A stretch of DNA of 43,899 bases from Chara braunii (taxonomy: Eukaryota > Streptophyta > Charophyceae > Charales > Characeae), in assembly GCA_003427395.1 (NCBI GenBank), contig BFEA01000359.1:911228-955126 (forward strand), read 5' to 3'. Shown here in pieces: positions 19,400 through 31,404 of the stretch. Position numbers and translations under genes: made by a program. Numbering within the stretch: the stretch's first letter is position 1; every line of letters begins with the position of its first letter. The notes below the pieces were generated by a model that saw only the letters and a program-made list of their open reading frames with translations, made no database searches and was not told the origin of the DNA.

Positions 19400-20557
19400 T
19401 TAGTTATTAAGAGAATCTTGAGTAAGATGCGCTATGGAAATTCATTCCCCATACACTGATAGTCAAGCCTTGGGAATTGGTCTGTCTTGTGTTGCAGGTC
19501 CTTCGTTGATTGGTTCGATTAAGGATTGGACTAGTTTCAGCTTGATCCCACGAGGATCATGTTCTGTTATCACAGATAACAGGTTGGTCGGTTGATCGCC
19601 GACTTGTCGGCTCGCGACTCAACTTTGTTTATACCTATACCTCAACGTGATGCCTTAACCCTGAGATTTGATATGTTTCTTTGAGGGTTTTAACAAAAAA
19701 AAATTAATGGTCATTATAAATAACTTCTGAGTTTTTATGGAAAGTTTGACAATGAATGAGGCTTTGGTATGTGAGGCATGGTGTGATTTATAGGGAACAG
19801 TAAAGTTGACCACATTGGTGTATGACAATGTGGTGTTCGTCTGTGTCTGTGTTTTATACATGTTAGTATCATGGAGCCTGTGTACAAGCCTTACTTTGGA
19901 GGCAGTGAGAATGACAATCATGTGTCGCACAATCTGTATACCTGATAGGTTAAGGTTTTTCTTTCTTTTATTTTTATCTCGAGTCCTGATTTGATATATG
20001 GATATTGGGATGATTGATTATTGTTTTGATTGATTCTGCTTGTTAATTTTTTTATAGTTGGATGTTGGAGTCTGTGGCAGCCGTCAAAGTCAAACCGCTT
20101 GACTTCTCTCCAGACCCTGGATGATAAAGTTGGACTTCAGAGCAATAAGAGAGGATTGTCACCACAGGTATGAACCTGTGTACCACCCACTTTGCGCAGG
20201 ATGTAGGAGAGGTTGTGGCTCTCAACCACGCTTGGCGGTTGTCTAACGTCAAGAGTTTAACCCCTAAAAACGCGTGTCAGCCAACACTTGAGTGTTGAAT
20301 GCGACTCTCGATATTAGCGAGGACCACATGATTATGGGTATTACATAGTACATCATCGTTGCAACCGCTTGCGTAAGCATACATTGCTAGTCGATATAGG
20401 AAAACTCTGCATCCGCGAGAGGTATGGCTTGCGCACTCGACCGGAGCGGCTTGTGGAAGCTCCATGTGTATCGCGACAAGGATAATACCAACTCCTGCGT
20501 GACGTGGTCGGGAGGGTCCTGCCCCATTTGTACGACGTGGGACCGATGCGCTCGACA
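19400..20557 (+). mobile_element. LTR-like segment related to the 10-14 kb mini-element LTR
   Basis: Two blocks resemble that LTR. CAGATAACAGGTTGGTCGGT with CGACTCAACTT at about 19573-19626 parallels 11462-11493. GCGAGAGGTATGGCTTGCGC, ACTCCTGCGTGACG and the end GCTCGACA at 20414-20557 parallel 12338-12473. It ends in the same CGACA. No tRNA-Asp primer site follows, so it is a diverged or solo LTR, or one whose primer site has been lost. It is probably an insertion within the minus-strand gypsy element. The left edge is uncertain. Confidence 0.5.
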
Positions 20558-20664
20558 ACGCTCCTTTTATTCTCGCAGCACCTCCTTTAATCTCTATCCC
20601 CTTTGCCACTCCTTTTTTTTTCACCCTCTCCTCAGTCATAACTCCATACTGCATCATTTTTTAG

Positions 20665-21126
20665 GCACGTCGAGGTCAGGGAAGGGGGATAGGTGGCAAA
20701 GGGGGTAAGGCTCGTGAAGAGCCACCAACTCATGCACGGCGTGAGTACATCTTAGAGGGGGAGAAGGAAGAAGCACGAGGGTATAACGTCCACACGAGGC
20801 CCTACGCCCACCCCCCTTTTACTGGTTGGTACGAGAGGACTTCATCCCCGATGAGGATGGAGTACTACCAAAAAACATTTGATGCGCGCTACAGCGCGCA
20901 CAACACTTATTCCGTCAATATTCCCAGAGCCTCAGTCACTCCCTCGACGAGTAAGGCTCTAGTGTCTGTATCATCTCCCTCCATTGCTTGCACTGACCCT
21001 TCTCATTCCCACCTTAGCAATTGTGCTCTCTTTAGCATTTTCTTTCTTCTTGCCCTGCTCCAGGTCGAGTCCATGACTATCTTCTATTTCTTGTGCAAAC
21101 ATCACCTCTTTCTCTTAACATTCTGA
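20665..21126 (+). CDS. Open frame without ATG after an acceptor-like site, unrecognised
   Basis: A 153-codon frame stays open from the TAG at 20662-20664 to the stop at 21124. The first ATG in frame is only at 20842 (a second is at 20848). The start is basic and Gly/Arg-rich (ARRGQGRGIGGKGGKAREEP), then charged with Tyr (GYNVHTRPYA, GWYERTSSP), then Ser/Thr-rich. The last third is hydrophobic Phe/Leu sequence from a pyrimidine-rich tract and may be intronic. A long pyrimidine tract followed by TTTTTTAG precedes the frame, like a 3' splice site. It lies 107 bp after the LTR-like end at 20557, so it could be the gag start of that element, as in the stub at 12898. Evidence is composition and position only. 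Confidence 0.3.
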   Translation, partial: ARRGQGRGIGGKGGKAREEPPTHARREYILEGEKEEARGYNVHTRPYAHPPFTGWYERTSSPMRMEYYQKTFDARYSAHNTYSVNIPRASVTPSTSKALVSVSSPSIACTDPSHSHLSNCALFSIFFLLALLQVESMTIFYFLCKHHLFLLTF

Positions 21127-21129
21127 CTT

Positions 21130-23280
21130 CTCTTTTTTTAATGACTCACACCTCATTTCATACTTCATAGCGTCTTAAGTGTTTGAATACCTTAAGGTCG
21201 GGGATGCAGGTCCTTCACGAACCAGGCTGCTCTGTCGGCCACCAAATACAATTTAAGAAGGATTGCATCTCGATTTTATCGTCATCGATTGACTTTGGTT
21301 TTTTGTTGTCTTGCAATTGTCTTTCTGAACCGTGGCTTCAGAGATATTGTCAATTTTTTACTCTAAAGTTGTGGAAACATGTTGTCTGCAATGTTGGGGT
21401 GAGGTATATCAAACCCTTTCCCTTGTTCTCTAACATGAGTGAGATGTGTTATGAACTTCTCAAGCACCCTGGGGGATACCAAACCTCGTTTTCTTTCTCC
21501 AATCTGAGTGAGACGTGTCCTTTATTTCTCAGACAAATAGAGTAGGATACCAAACTCTTTTACTTTCTCTGGTCTTTAGATAGATCTGCATGACCTTGCA
21601 AAACAACAAGTTTCACAAACCACCAAGCATGATCCCAAAATGCAAATTCTCTGGCATGCGGTCATTAAGCAATAATTAAATAAAATAAATAAAATAAAAA
21701 CCCGTAATAAAATAATAAATAAGATAACAATTCTTCACACCTAAGAATTATTGATTGTCTTGGTTTCGGTCCATCATTGGTCAGGGATGACAGATCTCCC
21801 GTCAGCCTAACAACCCTTGTTCGGCCCGCCTCATGTCAGGAATAATCAGACCATTTGTCTTGACAATCCCTTCAACCTGCCTCCAGGTCAGGACCATCAT
21901 ACCCAGTACTAGAGTATGATACCCCTTTTGCGTACCTCATGCGAGGACACCCAGACTATAGCGGGTCGGGTCACCCTATGACAGTAGACCTCGAGTCAGT
22001 CCAACTGTGTCGTACCCGGATTTGACCACTGCGGTCGGGGACCGGCTCACCCACGAGTTTTTGGCCTAAGGCACTGGTTGTATCGCCAAGACTTTTAAGC
22101 GTAGGACCCAATCTAACTACGATTCCGGGCTCCGACAAACCTCACTGGATTGCATCCTTTAACTGTGATGGGGTTCCAACTGACCCATTTTGACCTTACA
22201 GGCCAGACTCCTGAAGTCCTAGCCTCAGTCAACTACGGAATTCGACACTCACATCAGGGAAATGTTGGCCCCATCAGATTGCAACCTTCTGCGGTAAGGC
22301 TCTGGTTAACTTTGACAATCAATGCGTTTTAGGTTAGAGAAGAAAATTTTAGGTACAGACGGTCAAACGAACATATCACGCCCACATTCAGACAACCCAC
22401 GCCCCGGATAACAGAACATACATTTCTCAAGAGACATCCCTTAAGTCTCAAGAGGCACTGAACAATAACAGCAACAACCGGCAATGCATTCCCTAAAGAA
22501 CCCCCTTCCGCCTCAGTGAATACAAAGTTGTGATCCAAGAAAGGTGTTTTTCCTCATCTGATAATACTCCCAGAAAACCTCTCATCGGCCTCAGGGAAAC
22601 ATAAAGATACTGATCCCAGAGAGGTCTCTTCCCTCATCCGAGACAAAAGCTTAACAACTTGTTAAAGAGACACGAAGTCTCTCTGCTGACAATTCTCTGG
22701 TCATGCAAGTTGAACTTTTTTATGCCTATCTTTTTGATATTTTCTTGGACAGACATCTTAGTCAAAAAACACAAGGTCCCTCCACTTACAACTCTCTGGT
22801 CAAGTAAATCTAAATTTGTTTGTGCCCATTTGACTTCCTCTTAATTTCCAAAACTTAATAACGATTACTCTTTGATGTGTCACAACCACGAATTCTCTTA
22901 ACTTGATACTGCATCTATACTTAGGAGGATGACCTCCCATCACTTTCTCACTGCAATTACACCTCACAGTTGTTCCCCACTTAGGGGTCTAACACTCGTG
23001 GATCGACTGTGGCTCTGCATCTACGACCTTGATCTCATTAGCTCTGTAAGAAAGTTAATTTAGATACAAAAAATGAATACGGATCATCTGAAAGATCTCT
23101 CTCAAATCTCTCATGCCACAATTGACATGCTGAGAATTAAACATACCGAGCTGACAATGCAAGAGTAATTAGAATCTGCTGAAGTTTTCGTTCTTGCAGT
23201 ATCTCACTGTTTCATTATGCTTCTTCTGAGTTTCCCGAGATGCTCTCTTACTGAATGACTGACGTTTTTTTTCTTTCTTT
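21130..23280. other. Interior of the gypsy element without recognisable coding sequence
   Basis: This is mostly non-coding. Weak internal repeats are visible: TAACATGAGTGAGATGTGTT..CTTCTCA and CAATCTGAGTGAGACGTGTC..TTCTCA near 21433 and 21497, and ATTGCA(T/A)CCTT(T/C)AAC modules near 22150 and 22278. ACAC(G/A)A(A/G)GTC(T/C)CTC..ACAA(T/C)TCTCTGGTCA modules lie near 22668 and 22770. AT-rich TAAATAAAATAAAT lies near 21675. No gene is proposed. Confidence 0.4.
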
Positions 23281-24720
23281 GTGATCATTGTAGGGACCAG
23301 GTCAAGGTCTCTAAAGATGAATTTACGAAGCCTTCACCCTGATACACCACATCATGGACTCTTGAACCATCCATCTCTGATATCTCGTAGACTTTGCTCT
23401 CTGCCTCTCTTGTAATTCGATAAGGACCGAGTCATCTGGGCTCCAATCATTTGGTTCACTAAGTCTCAAGGAAGTTGTCAAATAGGAGGACAACATCATT
23501 GACCTTTAGTTTTTTTTTTCGTATGTATCTCTTCTTGTTCCATCTCTTTTGGTCTGATAGTCTGTTGGTTGTCATTCTCTCTGCAGCATCTATTATTGTT
23601 TGATCAACCTCTGATATCTGTATAATTTTGATTTGAATAAGCTCTGAAAGTGAGTATTCCTTGTCACCCTCATGAATTTACCATGTCTTACGTATACTCT
23701 CAATAGGTAAAGCAGCATACCGACTATACCACAGAGTGAACGGAGCATAGTCAGTGGCTCTCTTAACATTGACATTGTCAGCATAGACTGCAACTCTTAA
23801 TATTTTCCGCCAGTGACTTAGGTCCCCTGGACACTATTTTGCCAAAGAATCTTTCAAAGTTTGATGACCTCTCTCGATCGGTGCGCTTGTTTGAGGACGG
23901 TAAGTAGTCATATATCGAATTATGATACCCAGTCTAAGAGTGATTCTTCTTACAATCTCATTTCTGAATTCACACCTCTGTCTGAAATAAGCTCTCTGGT
24001 AAAGGGGTATTTGAGATAGATTTTTCTTTATCAAGTCGGCCACTTGCTCGACCATCTTCCTCTTCAGAGTCTCTACCTCGACATACCAAGAAAAATTATC
24101 TTTCATGTTCAATGTGTATCTCATACCACCTTTGTCTACGGGCATGGTGATGAGATCCAAGTGAACTTGGTTGTCTGGTTTTACTAGGATAGAAGAAAAT
24201 AAAAGCTCAATCCTCGTCATTGTAGACCTCTTCTGACGTAACACACAGGACTTACAAAATTTGCTCTCGTGTCAAGCCATAGAGTTCAAATGTCTCTCGT
24301 GTCATGTCTCTCGTGTCATGTCTCTCGTGTCAAGCCATAGAGTTCAAATGTCTTAGAGTAAGTTGCTTTAGCAGCTTTATGGTCACCAGCACCCCCCTCG
24401 TGTAGAGCAGCAATTATTTCTAGCTATCTTTCTTTTACCATAGACCACCCTAAATGAAGGCAATCCTTCCTTGCCATCCACGAAAAGATGACCTCTCATT
24501 AGTCTAAACATATTCCTTGAGTTTTTGCAATAGTATTCCTTTAGTTTTCCACTCTCCATGTTATTTTCATTCCCTTGATAGTTTCTATCATATTTTTCAA
24601 AAGTGAATGAAATCTCTTCTCCTTTCTTCTCAACCTCTTCTTCATCCTTTGATCCAGAACTTTCCTCTAGTTCATGGATAGCCATAGCAGTTGCGCTGAC
24701 TCTGGCATACAAGTCGTTTG
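23280..24720 (-). pseudogene. Ty3/gypsy integrase, frameshifted
   Basis: Read right to left, the zinc-binding region comes first (GHLFVDGKEGLPSFRVVYG, then a Cys-x2-Cys pair near 24245). The catalytic core follows (LDLITMPVDKGG with the first Asp; a Ser-Asp-Arg-Gly with the second Asp in a shifted frame near 23968; TTYRPQTSAPIERGHQTL with the Glu). Then come ADNVNVKRATDYAPFTLWY near 23740 and a C-terminal LGPYRI motif near 23420, the GPY/F signature of Ty3/gypsy. Integrase inserts the DNA copy of the element. Frameshifts near 23964, 23830 and 24380, stops near 23450 and a local duplication at 24264-24353 show that it is dead. Confidence 0.85.
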
Positions 24721-24949
24721 TTCTTCCTCTTCTTCTTTCTTAATAATTGACTCGTAAACATAAGCATCAAGGATTTATCCCCAGTTGTTTCTTTCTTCAG
24801 GTCATAAGCTCCACTTATAGGAACTTAGGGCCTTATATCTTCATCATCCTTTTCATTAAGGAAGTTATCAACATATGGAGATTCTTCAATTGTTTCATCA
24901 ACATCTTCAACTTCGTTTTTTCTCCATTCAATTCGACTGAGGTTATCTG

Positions 24950-25300
24950 CTCGGTTCTTCTCAGTGCGAATTTTTTTCAATTTAGAATCAAAAGTTCAGA
25001 TAAAAGCAATTCACCTGCTTACTGTTGGATCTACTTGTTGATGCTTATTAATAGCACATATCACAGCAGATGCATCAGTCCTATGGATGAACCTTCTCCC
25101 AAGTACACAGTATCTGAAGCACCTGAGGCAGTGAATAATTATCAGTAGTCTCTTCCTATATCATTCTCATCTTTCTATACGAGTACACCACCAAGAGCTA
25201 CTGGTCATCTGCCTCGATGATGCAGAGTCTTCCATCTTCATCATCATAAAAAAAATATTCTCAGTACCACACCTCTATCTTTCAACTTTTCTTGCAGCCT
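24950..25300 (-). pseudogene. RNase H region of the gypsy polyprotein
   Basis: Two typical pieces are visible on the minus strand. Near 25190 there is an Ala-Asp followed, after a frameshift, by a Pro-Val-Ala-Leu-Gly-Gly-Val-Leu string, as at the first catalytic Asp of gypsy RNase H. Near 25010-25130 there are LGRRFIHRTDASAV and QQVDPTV, the usual end of the domain before integrase. RNase H removes the RNA strand during reverse transcription. Frames are broken between the two pieces. Confidence 0.75.
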
Positions 25301-25488
25301 GAGGGTTTCTGCAACAATTTATTTTTTTTCTGTCAAGGATAAATCAGTTCCCTACCTTACCATCTCCCTTAGAAGTTCTGCAAGGGTAGCAAAATGAGGA
25401 ATAAAAATCCTTCAAAATCCACAGACACACAAAAATTTTCAGATATTTATCACTCGCTTGAGAGGTAGAGGTCAGTTCAAGATCTTCC

Positions 25489-26464
25489 CTATTTTTTTTT
25501 GTCGAAACTCCTACCTTTGGAGAACAATCTAAAGCCTAAGATGGTTATCTCTGTTTGAAAGAGAAGAGACTTTGTTCCACTAGCAGTCAGATGATACTTT
25601 CGAAGTCTTCCTAAGACTAATTTTACTCCTTGAGCATGTTCCCAGACAAACTTCCTTACTCCATCTGCAATCAAAGTCTCATCTCTTACTATGGGTCCTT
25701 TCAGAGGGTTATCATCAATATAGGGGTTGGTTATCTCAAGGGAAATATCCTACATGAGTTTGATCATATCCCTTTGAACCACTGTCACACCATTGGTCCA
25801 ACCTTGAGGTACGGCGCACATCTGAATAAACTTTATTTGCGTGTGCAAGACAAGCATCAGTCGGCTGGTGAGATAAATAAGAAACTGATCGTAGTCATAA
25901 TATATATCAACTAAATAGTAAATGCATCGACCAGCAAAGGATTAAGAACGGAGATCAACATTAGGGAGACTACCTGCATCACGTATCGTTACTTAGTTGA
26001 GCTTCTAAAAATTTTGTATTAATCTCAAACCACTTGCTGGTTTTCAAAAGCAAAATCAGTGATATAAAGTCCATCAGCAGGGTCAGCAACGTTCGAAGCA
26101 ATCTTCTTAATTAAGTATTTCATCACCTCTGTCAGTTCTTTCAGGGCGTAGTTAGTTGGTCTATCATAGGATATGATCAACTGTCAAAAGTTTTGTCATT
26201 TTAATCATATCCACATCCAACCGCTTTTTTGCTTCGTCGTTAAAGTAAAATGCATCATGAACTTTTGACACACTCTGAAGATATATTCCTTCTCTTAAGG
26301 TCTGATAAACTGTCTGAGCCTATTTTCAGAGTGTCAAATATTTCATATGTGACTCTGTTTCCCAACCTTGCCGACTCGCTTACTGCTTTAATAATTCTCA
26401 TTTCCTTTTTCAATGCTTCATCATAATCCTTTTCTATAAGGACGGCCACCGGGTTTTTTTCCAC
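25489..26464 (-). pseudogene. Ty3/gypsy reverse transcriptase, interrupted
   Basis: The minus strand carries VPQGWTNGVTVVQRDM near 25770-25815, the substrate-side RT motif, and the catalytic box YIDD at 25711-25722. The thumb-side motif follows (WEHAQGVKLVLGRLRKYHLT, then ITILGFRLFSKG) at 25489-25674. An in-frame stop lies between the PQG and YIDD motifs. Upstream, RPTNYALKELTEVMKYLIKK and a Phe-Glu-Asn string near 26040-26160 look like the RT front part. It copies element RNA into DNA in live relatives. This copy cannot make a full protein. Confidence 0.85.
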
Positions 26465-26664
26465 CCTTTTGGACTTGTACTTTCTCTTTGACCTAGTGAC
26501 TATTTTCCTAAAAGAGAATGAGTTGATGCAAACCTTGATTCCATTTTTTCACTCTTAGCAGTCCTAACAACCTTCTTGAATGCTTTGATCTGCCCATCTT
26601 TATCGTTGAGTTTACCAAAAGCTAACATCATCTTTGAAATTTAATCGATGTGTACTGAAACTTC

Positions 26665-27117
26665 CTATTTAATCTCTTGTTTGTCTTTCCCTTTTATTTT
26701 TCTTGTCTTCTTAATAAAATTTTCCCTTCTGATTGAATTAGCAAATATCTTATGTTTATGATTGTGGGAAGTACAAAGCATAAAGGTTTGTACTTGTGCA
26801 GTCTCCGGATCATGTAGGCCGATCCAAGACGACCTTTCATGACTGAAGAATTGAACAAGCTTCATCTTGTACAAGAATGGAGTGTCCAGGATACACTCAT
26901 AATCCAGGTCTGGCACCACGAACCCTAGCAATTCAACAGACATCGTTCTTACCTTGACATGAAAATTATTAATAAAACCAACCAAAGGGAGATCTCCAGC
27001 AAGATTACTTAATATGCTCTTTGACGGTCTGTCAATTAACAAGTTACGAGTCTCCATGATTCTCTGTGAAAGAATGAACATTTCAACCCCAGAGTCTACC
27101 AAGACCCGGATCTTCAC
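26665..27117 (-). pseudogene. Retroelement aspartic protease
   Basis: IRVLVDSGVEMFILSQ has the Asp-Ser-Gly active-site triad of retropepsins, and DYECILDTPFLYKM about 70 residues later corresponds to the Ile-Leu-Gly flap-side motif, with Asp-Thr in place of Gly. The enzyme would cut the gag-pol polyprotein. It directly follows the gag frame (27127-27834) with a short gap and precedes RT, the normal order. This frame is locally intact over 150 residues, though the start Met is not necessarily a real start because the protein would be made as a fusion. Confidence 0.75.
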
Positions 27118-27126
27118 ATAATTAAT

Positions 27127-28438
27127 TTAGATATTTAAGTACCCACAACTCATGGTTGCGAATCTCATCTTACATCTTGGCAAGGACCTATTGACTTGAC
27201 TAGGGAAAACTGATCCCATATAGTCAACTTCCACTTTTTTCTTTTCAATTAGTTTCTTGAGTTCCTCTCTCAACTTAAGTGTTAGTGGCATTGCCTCCAT
27301 GAAAGATAAAATCATTTTTATTTTTTCTAACATTTTTGTAATCACATAAGTGATTACTGTTTCATCTTCCAATTCACTATTGAGGATAAACTTTCTGTTC
27401 TTCCCTTCTTCGTTCTTTCGAGATGTTGGGTTCAGTTTTTTACCATCAAGAATGTCATTGAGAGTCTCTTCGGTTTTCCTTCTCTTATTTTTCTCAATCG
27501 TATGAGGCGTCAAGTGTGCTTCAAGATTCCTCACCTCTCCAATCACTATATTGGGCTCCATGTTGAGTTCTGGTGGTAGATAACCCTGAAAAGACATCAT
27601 GTTGACTGAACACGCGGGTTCATAAGAAAAAAACCCGCTTGAGGAAGCCTCATCAGACAGATTTTCCGCTAACGTCAAGGACTGTACAGACAATTCAATC
27701 ATGGTGGAAGAATCATCAATGTTTTGCATAAACTCTTCAGGCAACTCACCAATAAGAAAATGAACATTTACATTAGCTTTTATTTTCTTCTTCCTCCTCA
27801 TTTTTTCCTTATGCTTAAGGGCAAGAAGTCTCATACCTCCTGGATGTCTGAGATCCAGTTTGTTTCATGAACTGTCACATACATGACTCATTGCATCCTT
27901 TTTTGCTACCTCATTCTTCACATCCTCTTCCAGAGGCTTACAGTAAATAGTAGTGTGGCCTCCTTCACCACAGTAATAAAAGACGAAGTTTTTTTCTTGG
28001 ATATTCATCATACTTTTTTTTCTCTTTGTTTCCTTTTCCACAATTCTCTCCGTTCTTTCTGGATCTGGAAGAGTCTCCTTTTTTCCCATAACCATTGTTA
28101 TCATCATCGTCTTCTTCATCTTCACTTTCAATTTTCTTTTTTCGTCTCTCATCCACAATATGATTAGCAGGCATATAATTGGCCATAATCCGTTGGACAA
28201 TATTCTAAGTGCTCAGGTTGCTCCCTCTTTTCAGACCATTCTCTGTTTCCGAGTCTTTAGCCAAGGTATAGATTTGATACAGTGACCACTTCTTATGTGA
28301 AACTGTAAGTAGAGTTTGAACTATTACAACCATTTCATCCCACTTGGAACGGCAGTGTTTGACCTGATTCAAGACTGTCTGTCTCTCATTATCAGTGAAG
28401 TTTGTCAATAAGATGTCACATCTTTGAGCCTCATCCAA
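27127..28438 (-). pseudogene. gag region with a degenerate zinc knuckle
   Basis: Three minus-strand frames follow one another: 28205-28438 (MDEAQRCDILLTNFTDNERQ, capsid-like helical sequence), 27865-28200 and 27127-27834. The middle one carries YYCGEGGHTTIYC (about 27945-27983), a CCHC knuckle in which the first Cys is Phe (TTT). Before it lies a Glu/Asp/Lys-rich linker. 27127-27834 is charged and leads into protease, like the gag-pro spacer of gypsy elements. Gag packages the element RNA. Frameshifts separate the pieces. Confidence 0.65.
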
Positions 28439-28642
28439 ATATTATTTTTTTTCTGGTTGTTTTAACGAACGTATGGAGGAAAACATTGAAAGTGACTTGT
28501 TCCCATGTTGTGGCCCCTTCCATCAATTCTTGGACAGCCTACCTCGAGTAAGAGTCACAATATGATAGATGGTGCTTAAGTCGAGGTTTATTTGTCCAAC
28601 CATAATTGAGTCCAAATAATTCATATTCATCCAATAAATCAT

Positions 28643-29993
28643 TTACTCGAGACCCTCTGAAACATGATTTTTTTTTTTTTTGCCTCTTTGCTCTTGAATA
28701 TCTACCCCCCTTTTTATAGTGTCAACTCTCTCGACCAACTCCCGTATTGCACTCACAAGGGTCTCCTTATGAGTTCCTGCAGAAAGACTAGACCTTGAAC
28801 TAGGCTTCTCTCGTCCAAACATTTTGACCATATAATTTTATGATACTCCTCTTTCTTTTCCTTGTCACTCTTTAACTCTTTTTCCCTTCTCTCAGTCCCT
28901 TATTTTTCTTGTAAGAGATACAAATTTGTCTCTCTCCTCTCTTATTTGTTCTAACCCTTGATAATTTTGTATGTAGAGAGTATATGCAATAATAGTCCGA
29001 GTAGACAAGGCGATCATTTTTAGCCTTCCAATATAATATTCAATTAGTTGTCTCTCGTCGTCCCTATTCAGTCTCTTGTTATACCCTCTCACAGTACCCC
29101 GGATCATAAAGTACATTGTTAGATCTATAATCTCATAATCAAATTGCATCGCTTATGGACCACTGTTGATTCTTCTAGCAAGTAAGGCTCATTCTCTAGA
29201 AAAGTGATATGATACTCTCTCAACGGTTCTCACTCTCACTATCTTCAATAGGTAGTTGATCTCGGTCTGACGAGTGACAACCCTTAAGGCAGAGTCTCTC
29301 ATCCGATCAAGAAAGCGTTGTAAACACTCGAGTTCATCCAAGATGGAGTGATTTTTGTCTGAGACCCAAAGATTACCTTCCGTTTTGACTACCCCTCCTT
29401 CCAATACAATCCCAAACATTAGTTATTCAACCGATCCAGACATTATTGATCATTGTAGACAGTGCCAGAGAGATAGATCTCATGATGGATATGATCAGGG
29501 ATCTCAAATCGGTGCTCAAAGGTATTCAGAAGCAAGAATTTTATCACCACTGTGGAGTCACTCTCTCTTGCTTTACCTACTATGATAATGGCTTCCAGCA
29601 GAGCATTCAGTCTTTCCTGTCATCAAAGCCATCAGCAATCGAGAAGCTAAGGAGTCTCTCAAAATGTCTCTCTCTCTTTTTCCAAGTTATTTTTCTCTGT
29701 AACTTCTCAAGTCATTCCGTTGTCCTTATAAGGTTAATGTACGCCCCTGTACCACATTCCAAGTAATCGACTTCCCTATCCAGACATGGTGGGGCGTAAA
29801 TTCTCACGTCCAAGGTGCCAGTATTCAGGAATTTGACTACTGGAATATGAAATATTATGCGCTCTCTTACACAAGTCTCATATCTTAGGGTTATAAAGGG
29901 ATTATCAAACCCCGTTGCTTCATATAATCTGTCTCTCACGACTGAAATTCTGGTTACTGACAATATTTTTCTTGAAACTTTTTCGTCTTTCAT
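28643..29993 (-). pseudogene. Upstream gag-side ORF fragments, unrecognised
   Basis: Four short minus frames (28643-28831, 28892-29149, 29189-29419, 29712-29993) lie between the 5' LTR side and the gag motifs and in the same direction. They are charged and helical, for example ELECLQRFLDRMRDSALRVV. They are likely the N-terminal part of gag or an ORF before it, broken by frameshifts. No specific motif is seen. Confidence 0.4.
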
Positions 29994-29999
29994 ACAAGA

Positions 30000-30750
30000 T
30001 ACACCATAGTTGTCTAATTGCCAATTCTTTTTACTGGAAAATCTTATGTTCTTACGATTGTCCCTTCATTTCTCTTTCTTAATACCATGTTGATAATTGG
30101 TAGTTAGTTACTTCCGTCACAATCGCTGTTAGAAACAGGAGGCATAAAAGTTATGTCATAAGTTATTGGCGTTAAACCCCACTCCACTTTCTTCTTTTGT
30201 TTACGTAATTTTACTTTCTCTTCATAGAAAAATTGAACAATAATTTTTCATAACCATTTAAAGTTCTCACCATCATTGCGGTCTTTCTTCTTGACGTATG
30301 GATGGATATCATAGATATCTCCCTCCAAGAATCGAGTTAGCACTATACAGATGGTCGAACTGCCAAATTAATAGACCTAACAATGTCCAACATTGTTTGT
30401 ACTGATAGGGAAACACCTCTCTAGAAGTGAGTTTAGACAACTCATTCAATGCATCATTGACTAACATCCAAAAATTTGGTTTCTTTCCTCAAATTGTCAA
30501 GGGCTCATAAGACATACATTTCATCAACCTCTCAAATGGTTAATGTCAGTCTCCTTCTCCAGTCCAGTGTGGTACCTCACATATAAAGACATAAGACTCG
30601 GTTAGCAACGGAGATTTTCAAAAGAATAATAACTTAGCGAGGGTGACATAATTAATCTAAAAATTTGAATATTGTCAAAAGTTCTCAAACCCTAATCAAA
30701 GCTCAAAGTTGATGTTGACCCAAGCTCGTTCCGAACACGAAACTTTTTCA
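30000..30750. other. Probable 5' untranslated leader of the gypsy element
   Basis: No coding motif is visible. In element orientation it lies between the primer site and the first gag-like frame, which fits an untranslated leader. Composition is AT-rich. Confidence 0.4.
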
Positions 30751-30751
30751 T

Positions 30752-30769
30752 GTTCCGGCAACGATGCTA
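30752..30769 (-). promoter_or_regulatory. Decayed tRNA-Asp-type primer binding site
   Basis: On the minus strand, four bases after the LTR end at 30774, TAGCATCGTTGCCGGAAC matches 12 of 18 positions of TGGCGCCGTTGCCGGGGA. Five of the six differences are G-to-A or C-to-T. It marks the LTR at 30774-31404 as a 5' LTR of an element running leftward. Confidence 0.65.
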
Positions 30770-30773
30770 TTTT

Positions 30774-31404
30774 TGTCACACTTTTTCCTAGTCATGCCAC
30801 TTCTGACGACCAGAGAGTCAACAGGTTGTCACGCATGATTGTTATGATGTTTGCAATAAATAAATAAATTAAATAAAGTGAATCCCTTCCTGTTGTGTAC
30901 GTCCGGATTCGAGTGAGACCCTTCAATTGCGGTCTTCGCCAGTCCCCAGTCTTAGGAATCGTTTATTTTGATTTGGAACAACAAAGATTATACAAATATT
31001 AATAAAAAATTATGGTGTGCCATGCATATGTCAATTTCGTCAATTTACTAATATTACGAACTGTGACAGGGTCATCAGAGAATACAATCATCAAGTGGAA
31101 TCAAAGCAAGTGAAGCAAGACCGAGAGAGTTGAGCAATGACAATGATAAATGAGGGAGGAATGAGAACTCATGGTAATCTCATAAAGTACGGATGAAAGG
31201 GACATGGCCAACACTCATCAAGAGTCCTCACTCATCCCTCTAGGTCACATACTCAATCTCTCATTCCGTTGTGCGTTTCCTGTGCCTTGAGCCATGTTCT
31301 CGTATTTCCTTAGATTGTGGTCTCTCGATAAAGAGCCACTTATAACTTGCAAGCTCTGAACACTTCCATCCGAGGCCCATGACACGAAAGTTGACCATAG
31401 CATA
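30774..31404 (-). mobile_element. LTR shared by two tandem gypsy copies
   Basis: It is a direct repeat of 16414-17040. The element-sense end GTGTGACA is intact. The element-sense start has TG changed to TA by one C-to-T on the plus strand (CATATAAC versus CACATAAC). On its left is a primer site (5' LTR behaviour); on its right are the polypurine tract and the 3' internal ORF (3' LTR behaviour). It therefore appears to serve both a left element and a partial right element. Confidence 0.8.

Noticed and set aside
20827-20840. Possible 28S rRNA fragment (GGTACGAGAGGAC)
   Set aside because: Only a dozen bases resemble the conserved loop and the flanks do not match rRNA; it also lies in an open frame.
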